The notes below the pieces were generated by a model. That model saw only the letters and a program-made list of their open reading frames with translations, did not search any database and was not told the DNA's origin. Below are positions 1 through 5,992 of a DNA stretch of 6,125 bases, piece by piece. Position 1 is the stretch's first letter, and each line of letters starts with the position of its first letter. Origin of the DNA: Cyclobacteriaceae bacterium (lineage in GTDB: Bacteria; Bacteroidota; Bacteroidia; Cytophagales; Cyclobacteriaceae); assembly GCA_013140395.1 (NCBI GenBank), contig JABFSY010000132.1, positions 1 to 6,125 of the forward strand, given 5' to 3'. The translations under genes were made by a program, and so were the position numbers.

Positions 1-397
1 CGGCCGATCGTATTAATGCATTGGAGCGTTCAATGATTTTATAGTACGTGTTCCAGTAATGCCCAAGGACACCGCTATTATCAGGAGTGGTTCCTTGGAA
101 CATCCTACCTATGTTGGCAATCTCTGCGTTTCTTGGAATGGTTAAATCATCTTTTGCATCTAGGATCAAGCAATTTGATCCGTTATTGCCTGACACATCT
201 TCATAAAATGCGCGTTGCAAATTATATAGCGATACAACACCTGCCTCCAAGCCTGCTTGCGTATTATAAACGAAATCGGCAGTAAACTGTGCGGCTGGTT
301 TCTCTACCAAGTAATCCTGACAGGCAGAGAAAAAAGTGGTTATACTCAACAAGAGTATGACCTTTCTTAGACTCGTTATTTTTCTAAAGTTATTCAT
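1..397 (-). CDS. SusD/RagB-family outer-membrane lipoprotein, N-terminal part (cut by window edge)
   Basis: This is the 5' end of a SusD-like nutrient-binding lipoprotein: 132 codons run from an ATG at 397 off the window edge, so the C-terminal three quarters is missing. Residues 1-26 form a lipoprotein signal peptide: basic start (MNNFRKITSLRK), hydrophobic core (VILLLSITTFF) and lipobox FSAC with Cys26 as the predicted lipidated residue. The mature protein begins CQDYLVEKP, the C-x-D-Y-L-x-x-x-P start typical of the family, and continues into the helical SusD N-terminal domain; YWNTYYKIIERSNALI near residues 114-129 fits the family pattern of an aromatic-rich helix ending in (R/E)xN. Family members sit on the cell surface as a lid on the SusC barrel and bind the substrate. 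The start lies 18 bp after the susC stop, which implies co-transcription and a matched pair. The family call is strong; the substrate is unknown. Confidence 0.93.
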   Translation of the reverse strand, partial: MNNFRKITSLRKVILLLSITTFFSACQDYLVEKPAAQFTADFVYNTQAGLEAGVVSLYNLQRAFYEDVSGNNGSNCLILDAKDDLTIPRNAEIANIGRMFQGTTPDNSGVLGHYWNTYYKIIERSNALIRSA

Positions 398-415
398 AAT
401 GATATTTTTTTAAGG
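398..415 (-). promoter_or_regulatory. A-rich translation-initiation region of the susD-like gene
   Basis: The 18 bases between the receptor stop codon and the lipoprotein ATG read CCTTAAAAAAATATCATT on the minus strand. There is no good Shine-Dalgarno match (no GGAGG), but there is a run of seven A. An A/T-rich, SD-poor leader is usual for Bacteroidota genes. The gap leaves no room for a separate promoter or terminator, so it is read as an intra-operon start region. Confidence 0.5.
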
Positions 416-3400
416 TTAAAAACCAAGGACCACACCAAATGTAAAACCCTTGGTATCTGGGAAATCATTGGGATTATTTTCAGGGCTATAAGATTTGTAA
501 TTAGTGATGGTCAATAAATTAGTAGCCGTGGCATAGATTCTGGCGCTGCTCATCTTGGCTTTGGCCAAGATGGTAGCTGGTATAGTGTACCCAATTGAAA
601 GGGTTCTCATCCTCACATAAGAGGCATCATCAATACCTAATACACCAATGTTGTTAGCAGATGCAGCGAAATTAGGACGCGGGCTGGTATTGGATGGATT
701 CTCTGGTGTCCAATAATCGCGCTTGATCCCGTTCCGTACAGAAGTATTATATCCCCCTTCATTAAACCCGTTAAAGTAAGCATTACTTCTTACTGCTCCC
801 TGAACTATATAGAAGTCAGCAACGAAATCAAAATTCCTGAATCTTAAATTAGTAGAGACAGATCCAAACCAATTCGGTGCCGTGCGGGTTATCACGCGGT
901 CAGTAAGGGTAATCACGCCATCGCCATTTACATCTTTCAAACGGATTGCACCCGCTGTTAGAGTAGTAACAGGCTGCCAAGGCGTTACTGTGCCTCCTCG
1001 AGTTCCCTGTGGGGAATTCTTAGCTTCATCATCGGTTTGGAAAATACCATCAAACACATGAGAGTAAATAACATTGATAGGTGAACCTATAAATCGATTA
1101 TTGTTTACATCATCACGCGGTTTGCCTTCCGCATCAACTAAACCTGTCTTTACAATCTCATTGTTAAGTGATGTGAACGAAGTGGTAACAGACCAACTCA
1201 TGTTATTGTCTTTAATGATATGCCCTGTAATCCCCAACTCCAAACCACTATTTTTTGATTCCCCACCATTGGTGATCGATTGTGTATAACCAGTAAGTGG
1301 TGAAACAGGTAGCGTCAAAAGTAAATCTTTGGTATTAGTGCTGTAATAATCCAAGGATCCAGTTATCCTATTTTTCAATAGACCAAAATCAATACCCACA
1401 TCAAAGGTGGTGGAGGTTTCCCAACTTAGGTTAGGGTTAGGTAATGTATTTCCAGGGATACTCCCACCATACAAAACCCCTCCAAAAATATAATTGTTTG
1501 TTCCAACTACGCCCAAGGTTTGGTATGGGTTAATGGCTTGGTTGCCTACCGAGCCATAGCTAGCTCTCAACTTTAGCTCATTGATGGCAGATATCTGATT
1601 GATGAAGTCCTCTTGGTGAAGCTTCCAGGCAACAGCTATTGCAGGAAAAAAAGCAGTTTTGTTATTCTTTGCAAATACGGAGGAGCCGTCTTGCCTTGCC
1701 GTAAGGGTGAGCAAATATTTATCTTTATAAGAATAGCGCGCACGACCCATGAAAGACAAAAGTCTGCGCTGATTTTCACTTCTTGCGGGGTCGTTAGGGT
1801 CTGACGTAAAATTGAGAGCACCCGCAATTCCATCATAACCAAGTATATCGTTGGGTAAATTCGTACCATTGATCCGTGTTTTGGTAAATGCAATTTCGTT
1901 TACCGATTGTACCGCAGTAAAATCTAAAGAATGATTTTCATTGAGATTGATGGTATAGTTTAATATGTTCTCAATCAAGTATTCTTTGCGGATACTATTG
2001 GCAACGGTAGCCCTCCCATTAGAGGCCACACCTTCTACGTGAAGCCTTGATCTATAAGAGCCATCATCCGTAAATTTGCGACTAACCAGGGTGTTTATTT
2101 TATAGGTAAGATTTTTTAATATCTTATAACTGGCTACTACATTGATGTTGAATAAATTGGTTTTTGAATTTTCATCCGCCTCACGAATTGTCCATAATGG
2201 ATTGATTGTGCTACTGGATGCATTCGCCCCTGCAACGTTGTTCACTAGGTTTCCATTCAAATCATAAGGGCCCGTGAAAGGAGATATAGTGATAAAGTCC
2301 AAGTTGGTAGATTCTCTGTCTTGATTATCCGTTAGTAAATTTAGGTTAGCTGAAATGTTTGCGCGATCATTAATTTTTTGATCAATGTTCAACCTGAAAG
2401 CACCTCTTTCATAACCAGAAGTTGGGATTAGGCCTGACTGCTTAAAGTAGCCAAAGCTGGAAAAAATCTTTGTGTTGTCGTTTCCTCCATTTAGAGTAAC
2501 CGTATGACTAGTACTGTTTGCCGATTGCAAAACTGCTTTTTCCCAATTGGCAAAGTTGCCAGCTGCATAGTTCAAGTACTCTGGTGAAGTAGCCCCTCCG
2601 AAATTATCATAATCGTTTATAAAGTAGCCTTTTGCATCTGTACTACCAGGAGCCCCGGCAACACCATTGTTGATTGGGTTGTTTGTTCTTCTAGCTTCCC
2701 TTCTGTATTGTGCAAACTCTTGTGCCGTGAATAAATCAAAGTTCTTTACCAAGTCTTGTGTGGTATAGAATGAGTGAAGCGATACCTTAACACCACCTGA
2801 TTTTCCTTTCTTAGTCGTGATCAAGATAACCCCATTGGATGCCCTCGCACCATAAATCGCCTGTGCAGAGGCATCTTTTAAAATTTCTACGGAGGCAATG
2901 TCTTCTGCGTTTACATCATTGATGTTTTCAATAGGGAAACCATCTAAAATTACCAGCGGAGAATTACCACCTTGTATAGAGCGCACGCCCCTTATGAGTA
3001 TGTTAGAAGTACCTCCTGGCCTCGCAGAGCCAAGTGTAACTTGGACTCCTGGAACTGAACCTCTCAACATTTCAGAAATATTTGTAGTGGGTATCTTTAA
3101 AGCATTTTCAACATTTACGCTGGCTACAGAGCCTACTATATCGCTCCTTTTTTGTTCACCATAACCAACTACCACTACTTCCGAAAGAGCCTGCACATCA
3201 AGTGTCATCTTTACATCTAGAGTGGTTTGTGATCCTACAGCAACCTCCTGAGTAGCATACCCGATAAAACTAAATACCAGGGTGGCATTCCCATCTGTTA
3301 CATTAATAACATACTTGCCATCGGAATCTGACGTAGTACCATTGGAGGTGTTTTTTTCCACAATGTTCACTCCTGGAAGACCTGCTCCATTTTCATCGGT

Positions 3401-3838
3401 AATCTTACCCGCTACGCTGAAAACGAATATTGCATTCTGCAGTTCAATAGTTGTTGCTTCACTCACATCTTCGCTTGAAAGGGGAACCAAAACAATTTGA
3501 TCACCAATCACTTCATAGCTGATGCCCGCATTGAACAATTCATTAAGCACTTGGCTGATGGTTGCCTCTGTTACGTGAAGGGTAACTTTTTTATTTGCCT
3601 TCACGAGTTTAGGCCTGTACGTGAATTTCACATTGGCTTTCGCCTCAATTTCCAGGAGCACGTCCTTAACCGTTTTGTTCGTAACGTCAAGTGTAACCTT
3701 TCTGTCAAGTATCTCCTGGCCGTGCACATCGGCCGCATACCCAATGGTGATTAGCATGCTGCTCAGAAAGATGTTTGCAAGGGTTATTCTCATAAAGAAA
3801 AGCAATCTGCTTTTTTGATAAAATAAGAGTTTAGTCAT
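416..3838 (-). CDS. SusC/RagA-family TonB-dependent receptor with STN signalling domain
   Basis: A 1140-residue outer-membrane importer, normal length for SusC proteins that carry a signalling domain. Order of parts: signal peptide about 1-36 (basic start, hydrophobic core near 19-35); STN secretin/TonB short domain about 46-118; carboxypeptidase-regulatory-like beta domain about 142-212 (GKITDENGAGLPGVNI, SFIGY); TonB-box-like EVVVVGYG at 220-227; plug domain about 228-345 with the family signature EILKDASAQAIYGARASNGV at 318-337 followed by ILITTKKGK; then the beta-barrel to the end. Late barrel hallmarks are DYWTPENP (1041-1048), SYVRMRTLSIGYTIP (1073-1087) and a C-terminal Phe, the usual outer-membrane assembly signal. 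An EF-hand-like loop lies at 969-980. The STN domain marks it as a transducer as well as a transporter, and the FecR and sigma genes upstream supply its partners. Met16 is an alternative start, but a long basic extension before the signal core is common in this family, so the longer form was kept. Substrate unknown. Confidence 0.96.
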   Translation of the reverse strand: MTKLLFYQKSRLLFFMRITLANIFLSSMLITIGYAADVHGQEILDRKVTLDVTNKTVKDVLLEIEAKANVKFTYRPKLVKANKKVTLHVTEATISQVLNELFNAGISYEVIGDQIVLVPLSSEDVSEATTIELQNAIFVFSVAGKITDENGAGLPGVNIVEKNTSNGTTSDSDGKYVINVTDGNATLVFSFIGYATQEVAVGSQTTLDVKMTLDVQALSEVVVVGYGEQKRSDIVGSVASVNVENALKIPTTNISEMLRGSVPGVQVTLGSARPGGTSNILIRGVRSIQGGNSPLVILDGFPIENINDVNAEDIASVEILKDASAQAIYGARASNGVILITTKKGKSGGVKVSLHSFYTTQDLVKNFDLFTAQEFAQYRREARRTNNPINNGVAGAPGSTDAKGYFINDYDNFGGATSPEYLNYAAGNFANWEKAVLQSANSTSHTVTLNGGNDNTKIFSSFGYFKQSGLIPTSGYERGAFRLNIDQKINDRANISANLNLLTDNQDRESTNLDFITISPFTGPYDLNGNLVNNVAGANASSSTINPLWTIREADENSKTNLFNINVVASYKILKNLTYKINTLVSRKFTDDGSYRSRLHVEGVASNGRATVANSIRKEYLIENILNYTINLNENHSLDFTAVQSVNEIAFTKTRINGTNLPNDILGYDGIAGALNFTSDPNDPARSENQRRLLSFMGRARYSYKDKYLLTLTARQDGSSVFAKNNKTAFFPAIAVAWKLHQEDFINQISAINELKLRASYGSVGNQAINPYQTLGVVGTNNYIFGGVLYGGSIPGNTLPNPNLSWETSTTFDVGIDFGLLKNRITGSLDYYSTNTKDLLLTLPVSPLTGYTQSITNGGESKNSGLELGITGHIIKDNNMSWSVTTSFTSLNNEIVKTGLVDAEGKPRDDVNNNRFIGSPINVIYSHVFDGIFQTDDEAKNSPQGTRGGTVTPWQPVTTLTAGAIRLKDVNGDGVITLTDRVITRTAPNWFGSVSTNLRFRNFDFVADFYIVQGAVRSNAYFNGFNEGGYNTSVRNGIKRDYWTPENPSNTSPRPNFAASANNIGVLGIDDASYVRMRTLSIGYTIPATILAKAKMSSARIYATATNLLTITNYKSYSPENNPNDFPDTKGFTFGVVLGF

Positions 3839-3876
3839 ACATTTAATGGTTTTTGTTTAATGAGCAAAAATAGAGT

Positions 3877-3898
3877 CCCGCCAGCTTTTGTTGGCGGG
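3877..3898 (-). terminator. GC-rich hairpin followed by U-rich stretch in the fecR-susC gap (attenuator or weak terminator)
   Basis: On the minus strand CCCGCCA and TGGCGGG form a perfect 7-bp stem (3898-3892 with 3883-3877). Two further pairs inward (C-G and a wobble) would leave a four-base AAAA loop. After the stem comes ACTCTATTTTTGC, so the U run begins about six bases late for a classical intrinsic terminator. It lies 39 bp before the susC ATG and could lower read-through from fecR into susCD, or act as a 5' mRNA structure. The TATTTTTG inside the same stretch also matches the Bacteroidota -7 consensus TAnnTTTG, but no -33 element lies at the right distance because the hairpin occupies that position. 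Confidence 0.45.
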
Positions 3899-3905
3899 GC
3901 GAAGG

Positions 3906-3932
3906 GCCGGTGGCACTCGCAATGTCATCGGC
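3906..3932. repeat. Imperfect inverted repeat (second hairpin) in the fecR-susC gap
   Basis: GCCG at one end pairs with CGGC at the other, and pairing continues inward with two mismatches (9 of 11 positions pair, one as a wobble), leaving a five-base loop. It is separated from the neighbouring GC-rich hairpin by seven bases. On the plus strand it is followed by TTCTTTTT, like a terminator facing right, but no plus-strand gene runs into it. Its role is unknown; a structured leader or read-through control between fecR and susC is possible. Confidence 0.35.
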
Positions 3933-3980
3933 TTCTTTTTGGGTGTATCATCTTTTCATAGGCACGTTGAATTTAAGTTG

Positions 3981-5024
3981 TTACTGTTCTGATTCACATC
4001 CTTTACCCTGTATTAAAACTTTGGTCTCTTTAGTCTCGTAAGTAGCTCCAAGTGCCTTGCAAATGATTTGAAGTTTTTCATAAAGCCCTTCATTTGACAA
4101 GTGAGTGGTTAGAGAGCAATTTGAAAAGACCGTTTTGTCATAAATTAAATCAACACCGTATGCTTTAATTAAGGCATCAAAGACCTCAGTGGCTGGGGCT
4201 TCGTCAAATTTCATTTCGTTTATCTCCTTTTCGCTAATAATGATTTGAGGGTTTTCTTGAAGTTGATGTAAGACCACGTCAGCATCTCGGTCATAAACAA
4301 CCTGTTGATTGGGGGTGAGGAAGTATTGCTTCTTGTGTACCGTATTGTTTTCTCGAAAGACAGCTACTTTGCCCGTTTTTACATCTACCACAATCGTATT
4401 GTCGGCAGGCTTCGCCTTAATGTTGAAGCTTGTCCCCAAAACTTTGGTCACTAAACCCTCAGCGTGTACTAAAAAGGGGTGGTTCACATCTCGGGTGATT
4501 TCAAAAAATGCTTCACCCTTTAACGTCACTTCTCGATGGTCATTGGCGAACGATCGTGCATATTGGATTTCACTGTTTGGTTGTAAAATCACCAAGCTCC
4601 CATCTTCCAATTGAACAGGCCTAACTACTTTACTGTCAGTGTTTTTTATTATTACAATGCCACTTTCTTTCTCAATGGGGTGAACAAGTGCAATCAACCC
4701 TTTTGATGAGGAGGTCGGAATAAGAAAATAGATTCCAGCAAGAATAATTATGGAGATAGATGCGGCTACACCGATCAAAGCAGAGTAACTCACTTTTCTT
4801 TTTGCCTGAACCAGTTGCTTGATAACGGGCTCACTATCGAGATGGGTCTTCTTTTCAATAGCTTTCCACAGTTTCATTTCTACCTCATCATTAACTTCAA
4901 AATCTATTGCCCCTGTGCCAATGGCTTCATACCATTGAACCATCATCTTCTGCTCATCTACTGTGCATTGACGCTTCAAGTACTTTTCCAACAGACTATC
5001 GAACTCTTCCCTAGATTTAGGCAT
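3981..5024 (-). CDS. FecR-family anti-sigma factor (transmembrane sensor, DUF4974 C-terminus)
   Basis: Inner-membrane regulator that relays the receptor signal to the ECF sigma factor. Numbering from the ATG at 5024 gives 347 residues. Residues about 1-77 are the cytoplasmic sigma-binding part (LLEKYLKRQCTVDEQ); a single membrane helix spans about 82-102 (ALIGVAASISIIILAGIYFL) after a basic KRK; the periplasmic FecR domain covers about 134-228 with LEDGSLVILQPNSEI, VTLKGEAFFEI and TKVLGTSFNI; the C-terminal DUF4974 domain runs from about 268 to 343 (FDEAPATEVFDALIKAYGVD) and ends GKGC. Cys303 and Cys343 sit where many family members have cysteines and may form a disulphide (inference). A GTG one codon upstream (5027) is a possible start; ATG was preferred. 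An in-frame TAG lies four codons above the GTG, so no longer form exists. It follows the sigma gene by 133 bp and precedes the receptor by 142 bp, the standard order. Confidence 0.95.
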   Translation of the reverse strand: MPKSREEFDSLLEKYLKRQCTVDEQKMMVQWYEAIGTGAIDFEVNDEVEMKLWKAIEKKTHLDSEPVIKQLVQAKRKVSYSALIGVAASISIIILAGIYFLIPTSSSKGLIALVHPIEKESGIVIIKNTDSKVVRPVQLEDGSLVILQPNSEIQYARSFANDHREVTLKGEAFFEITRDVNHPFLVHAEGLVTKVLGTSFNIKAKPADNTIVVDVKTGKVAVFRENNTVHKKQYFLTPNQQVVYDRDADVVLHQLQENPQIIISEKEINEMKFDEAPATEVFDALIKAYGVDLIYDKTVFSNCSLTTHLSNEGLYEKLQIICKALGATYETKETKVLIQGKGCESEQ

Positions 5025-5048
5025 CACATTATTAGGCTAATACAATAG

Positions 5049-5074
5049 TAAGACACGCATGCAAGGCATTCCCC
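5049..5074 (-). promoter_or_regulatory. Candidate ECF-sigma-dependent promoter of fecR
   Basis: On the minus strand GGGGAA (5074-5069) is followed after 14 bases by GTCTTA (5054-5049), within a CGTGTCTTA context. The spacing and the G-rich upstream plus GTC-type downstream elements resemble ECF promoters. The second element ends about 24 bases before the fecR ATG, so a transcript would have a leader of under 20 bases. The arrangement fits a sigma factor that activates its own anti-sigma gene and the susCD genes beyond. The motif was assigned by eye from general knowledge of ECF promoters. Confidence 0.45.
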
Positions 5075-5157
5075 TAAAGTCTACCTGCAATTATTTTCTG
5101 AACGAGGTTCTTAGAATCCAAGGGGTTCTCAAAAAGCCTAACTGCTATTTTGTGAAT

Positions 5158-5757
5158 TTAGAGACCTGTAGTGTAGACCAAGATTAAAATTGGGACAAGA
5201 TAATCCCTTAGGTGGACGCGAAGCTCTTTGAGCGCTCGCGCGATGTGATATTCTATTGTTTTTTCAGAAAGATTAAGCTGTTTGGCTATTTCGGGAACGG
5301 AATACCCATCTATGCGATTAAGTTGAAAAATAGTCTTTCCCTTTTTAGATAAAAAGGAAGTCCCCTTTTCTACCGCCTCTTTTAAGTCATTATAATAGAT
5401 TATTTCTTCAGTAACGTCATTCGGGCCTACCAAATATTTTTTGTAATAATCCCAATATTTTTCATGGACAATTTGTGACCGCACGTAATTCAATACTTTA
5501 TTTTTGACAGACGCACTCAAATAGTATTGGAGGTTGGTGATCAGTAGTTCTTCCCGCTTCACCCAAAGTGAGGTGAAAATGTCTTGGACTATTTCCTCTG
5601 CGGCTTCTTTGTTGCGCAGTTTTGAATAGGCCTGTTTGTACATTTCTTTCCAATAAGCCTTGAAAATCTCTTCAAAAGCATTTTTATCCCCCTGCCTAAG
5701 GAGATTTAACATCTCATATTCTTTCGCCTTAAAACTTATATTTTGCGGGAGTTCCAT
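5158..5757 (-). CDS. ECF (group 4) RNA polymerase sigma-70 factor, Bacteroidetes expansion type
   Basis: A 199-residue ECF sigma factor, a usual length for the group. Region 2 covers about 24-95: AFEEIFKAYWKEMYKQAY, then EEIVQDIFTSLWVKR at 54-68, which corresponds to region 2.2 (core polymerase binding), followed by the -10 recognition part. Region 4 covers about 130-182, with the helix-turn-helix GYSVPEIAKQLNLSEKTIEY (151-170) and ARALKELR recognising the -35 element. There is no region 1.1 or region 3, as expected for ECF factors. The protein ends in a hydrophobic tail (YLVPILILVYTTGL), seen in many members next to FecR genes. It most resembles the Bacteroides expansion family 1 sigma factors that pair with FecR/SusC. 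It is expected to be held inactive by the FecR product and to direct transcription of the fecR-susC-susD block. Its start ATG at 5757 has an A-rich leader (ACTTGGAAAA). Confidence 0.95.
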   Translation of the reverse strand: MELPQNISFKAKEYEMLNLLRQGDKNAFEEIFKAYWKEMYKQAYSKLRNKEAAEEIVQDIFTSLWVKREELLITNLQYYLSASVKNKVLNYVRSQIVHEKYWDYYKKYLVGPNDVTEEIIYYNDLKEAVEKGTSFLSKKGKTIFQLNRIDGYSVPEIAKQLNLSEKTIEYHIARALKELRVHLRDYLVPILILVYTTGL

Positions 5758-5770
5758 TTTTCCAAGTAAA

Positions 5771-5801
5771 CAAGATTAGTAAAAAAAAATGAATTCGCAA
5801 T
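5771..5801 (-). promoter_or_regulatory. Candidate housekeeping promoter of the sigma gene (-33/-7 type) with T9 spacer
   Basis: The minus strand has ATTG (5801-5798) and TAATCTTG (5778-5771), separated by 19 bases. This fits the Bacteroidota primary-sigma pattern TTTG / TAnnTTTG with one mismatch in each element. The spacer contains nine consecutive T (5789-5781). The -7 element ends 13 bases before the ATG, so the leader would be very short. It suggests the sigma gene is made from a constitutive promoter while fecR onward is controlled separately. Confidence 0.35.
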
Positions 5802-5808
5802 CGTGTGC

Positions 5809-5819
5809 GGGTATGGTGA
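5809..5819 (+). repeat. Left copy of imperfect flanking direct repeat (possible target-site duplication)
   Basis: GGGTATGGTGA here matches GGGTATAGTGA at 5996-6006 in 10 of 11 positions, in the same orientation. The copies lie two bases outside the left end and three bases outside the right end of the inverted-repeat element. This is the placement expected of an aged target-site duplication, but the offset of the copies from the arms and the single mismatch leave chance possible. Confidence 0.4.
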
Positions 5820-5846
5820 CAGGGAAATCGCTTTTAAGAAATAGCA

Positions 5847-5859
5847 GCTCCGTAGGAGC
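5847..5859. repeat. Short REP-like hairpin GCTCC-GTA-GGAGC
   Basis: A perfect 5-bp stem with a three-base loop, inside the inverted-repeat element. The CTCCGTAGGAGCG wording followed by a TA-rich stretch (GTACATTAGTAG) resembles a recurring repeat unit of Bacteroidota genomes, from memory. Confidence 0.5.
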
Positions 5860-5872
5860 GGTACATTAGTAG

Positions 5873-5892
5873 CCACAGGCTTCAGCCCGTGG
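5873..5892. repeat. REP-like hairpin CCACAGGC-TTCA-GCCCGTGG
   Basis: Eight-position stem with one A-C mismatch (7 pairs) around a TTCA loop. The GGCTTCAGCC core is a common form of REP hairpin in several bacterial phyla. It lies 13 bases after the GCTCC/GGAGC hairpin, the same pairing of two small hairpins seen in composite REP units. Confidence 0.5.
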
Positions 5893-5911
5893 TAAAATGG
5901 TGAGAATTTAA

Positions 5912-5960
5912 TCGTGCCACGCAGAAAATTGTGTTAAAGAGGTAGGTTACCATGGCACGA
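5912..5960. repeat. Inner inverted repeat TCGTGCCA ... TGGCACGA
   Basis: Perfect 8-bp arms (5912-5919 and 5953-5960) enclose 33 bases, which themselves hold a small GGTA-GGT-TACC hairpin at 5941-5951. It forms the third branch of the element's predicted fold. The enclosed stretch also ends in AAAGAGGTAGG, which looks like a ribosome-binding site for the short open frame beginning at 5952. Confidence 0.5.
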
Positions 5961-5992
5961 AAAAGCAGGAATATTTTTAAAAGCGATTTCCC

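Larger units (their letters stand above)
5822..5992. mobile_element. MITE/REP-like non-autonomous element with terminal inverted repeats
   Basis: The ends are inverted copies of each other: GGGAAATCGCTTTTAA (5822-5837) is perfectly matched at 5977-5992, and pairing continues inward for five more bases after one bulged G, giving arms 5822-5843 and 5972-5992. Inside are a small GCTCC/GGAGC hairpin, a REP-like hairpin with loop GGCTTCAGCC, and an inner inverted repeat TCGTGCCA/TGGCACGA. The whole 171 bp could fold as a branched cruciform. An imperfect 11-bp direct repeat flanks it. No transposase is encoded, so any movement would need an enzyme supplied in trans. The internal hairpins resemble REP-type repeats scattered in Bacteroidota genomes, usually linked to REP-associated tyrosine transposases (recalled, not searched). 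It ends 21 bp upstream of the -33 element of the sigma promoter. Confidence 0.6.

Noticed and set aside
1636..1893. An 85-codon minus-strand open frame inside the receptor gene
   Set aside because: It lies wholly within the receptor coding sequence in another frame; the receptor frame carries continuous family motifs, and this frame shows no recognisable domain.
3282..3818. Several plus-strand open frames (65-88 codons) opposite the receptor gene, here and at 1074-1289, 1613-1804 and 2898-3164
   Set aside because: Antisense shadows of a strongly supported gene; their composition mirrors the reverse frame and no domains are visible.
3865..3872. TATTTTTG before susC as an independent promoter
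   Set aside because: It matches the -7 consensus, but the 19-21 bases upstream end in a GC-rich hairpin arm with no TTTG-like -33 box; kept only as a comment on the hairpin.
4309..4614. A 101-codon plus-strand open frame opposite fecR, and a 77-codon one at 4815-5048
   Set aside because: Both are antisense to the conserved FecR domain and N-terminal region, without recognisable protein features.
5106..5129. Direct repeat GGTTCT ... GGTTCT (18-bp period) in the sigma-fecR gap as an operator
   Set aside because: Six-base repeats arise easily by chance, and nothing else links them to a regulator.
5822..5992. CRISPR array or tRNA-like structure in the repeat-rich region
   Set aside because: The repeats are inverted rather than regularly spaced direct repeats, and no cloverleaf with anticodon and acceptor stem can be drawn.
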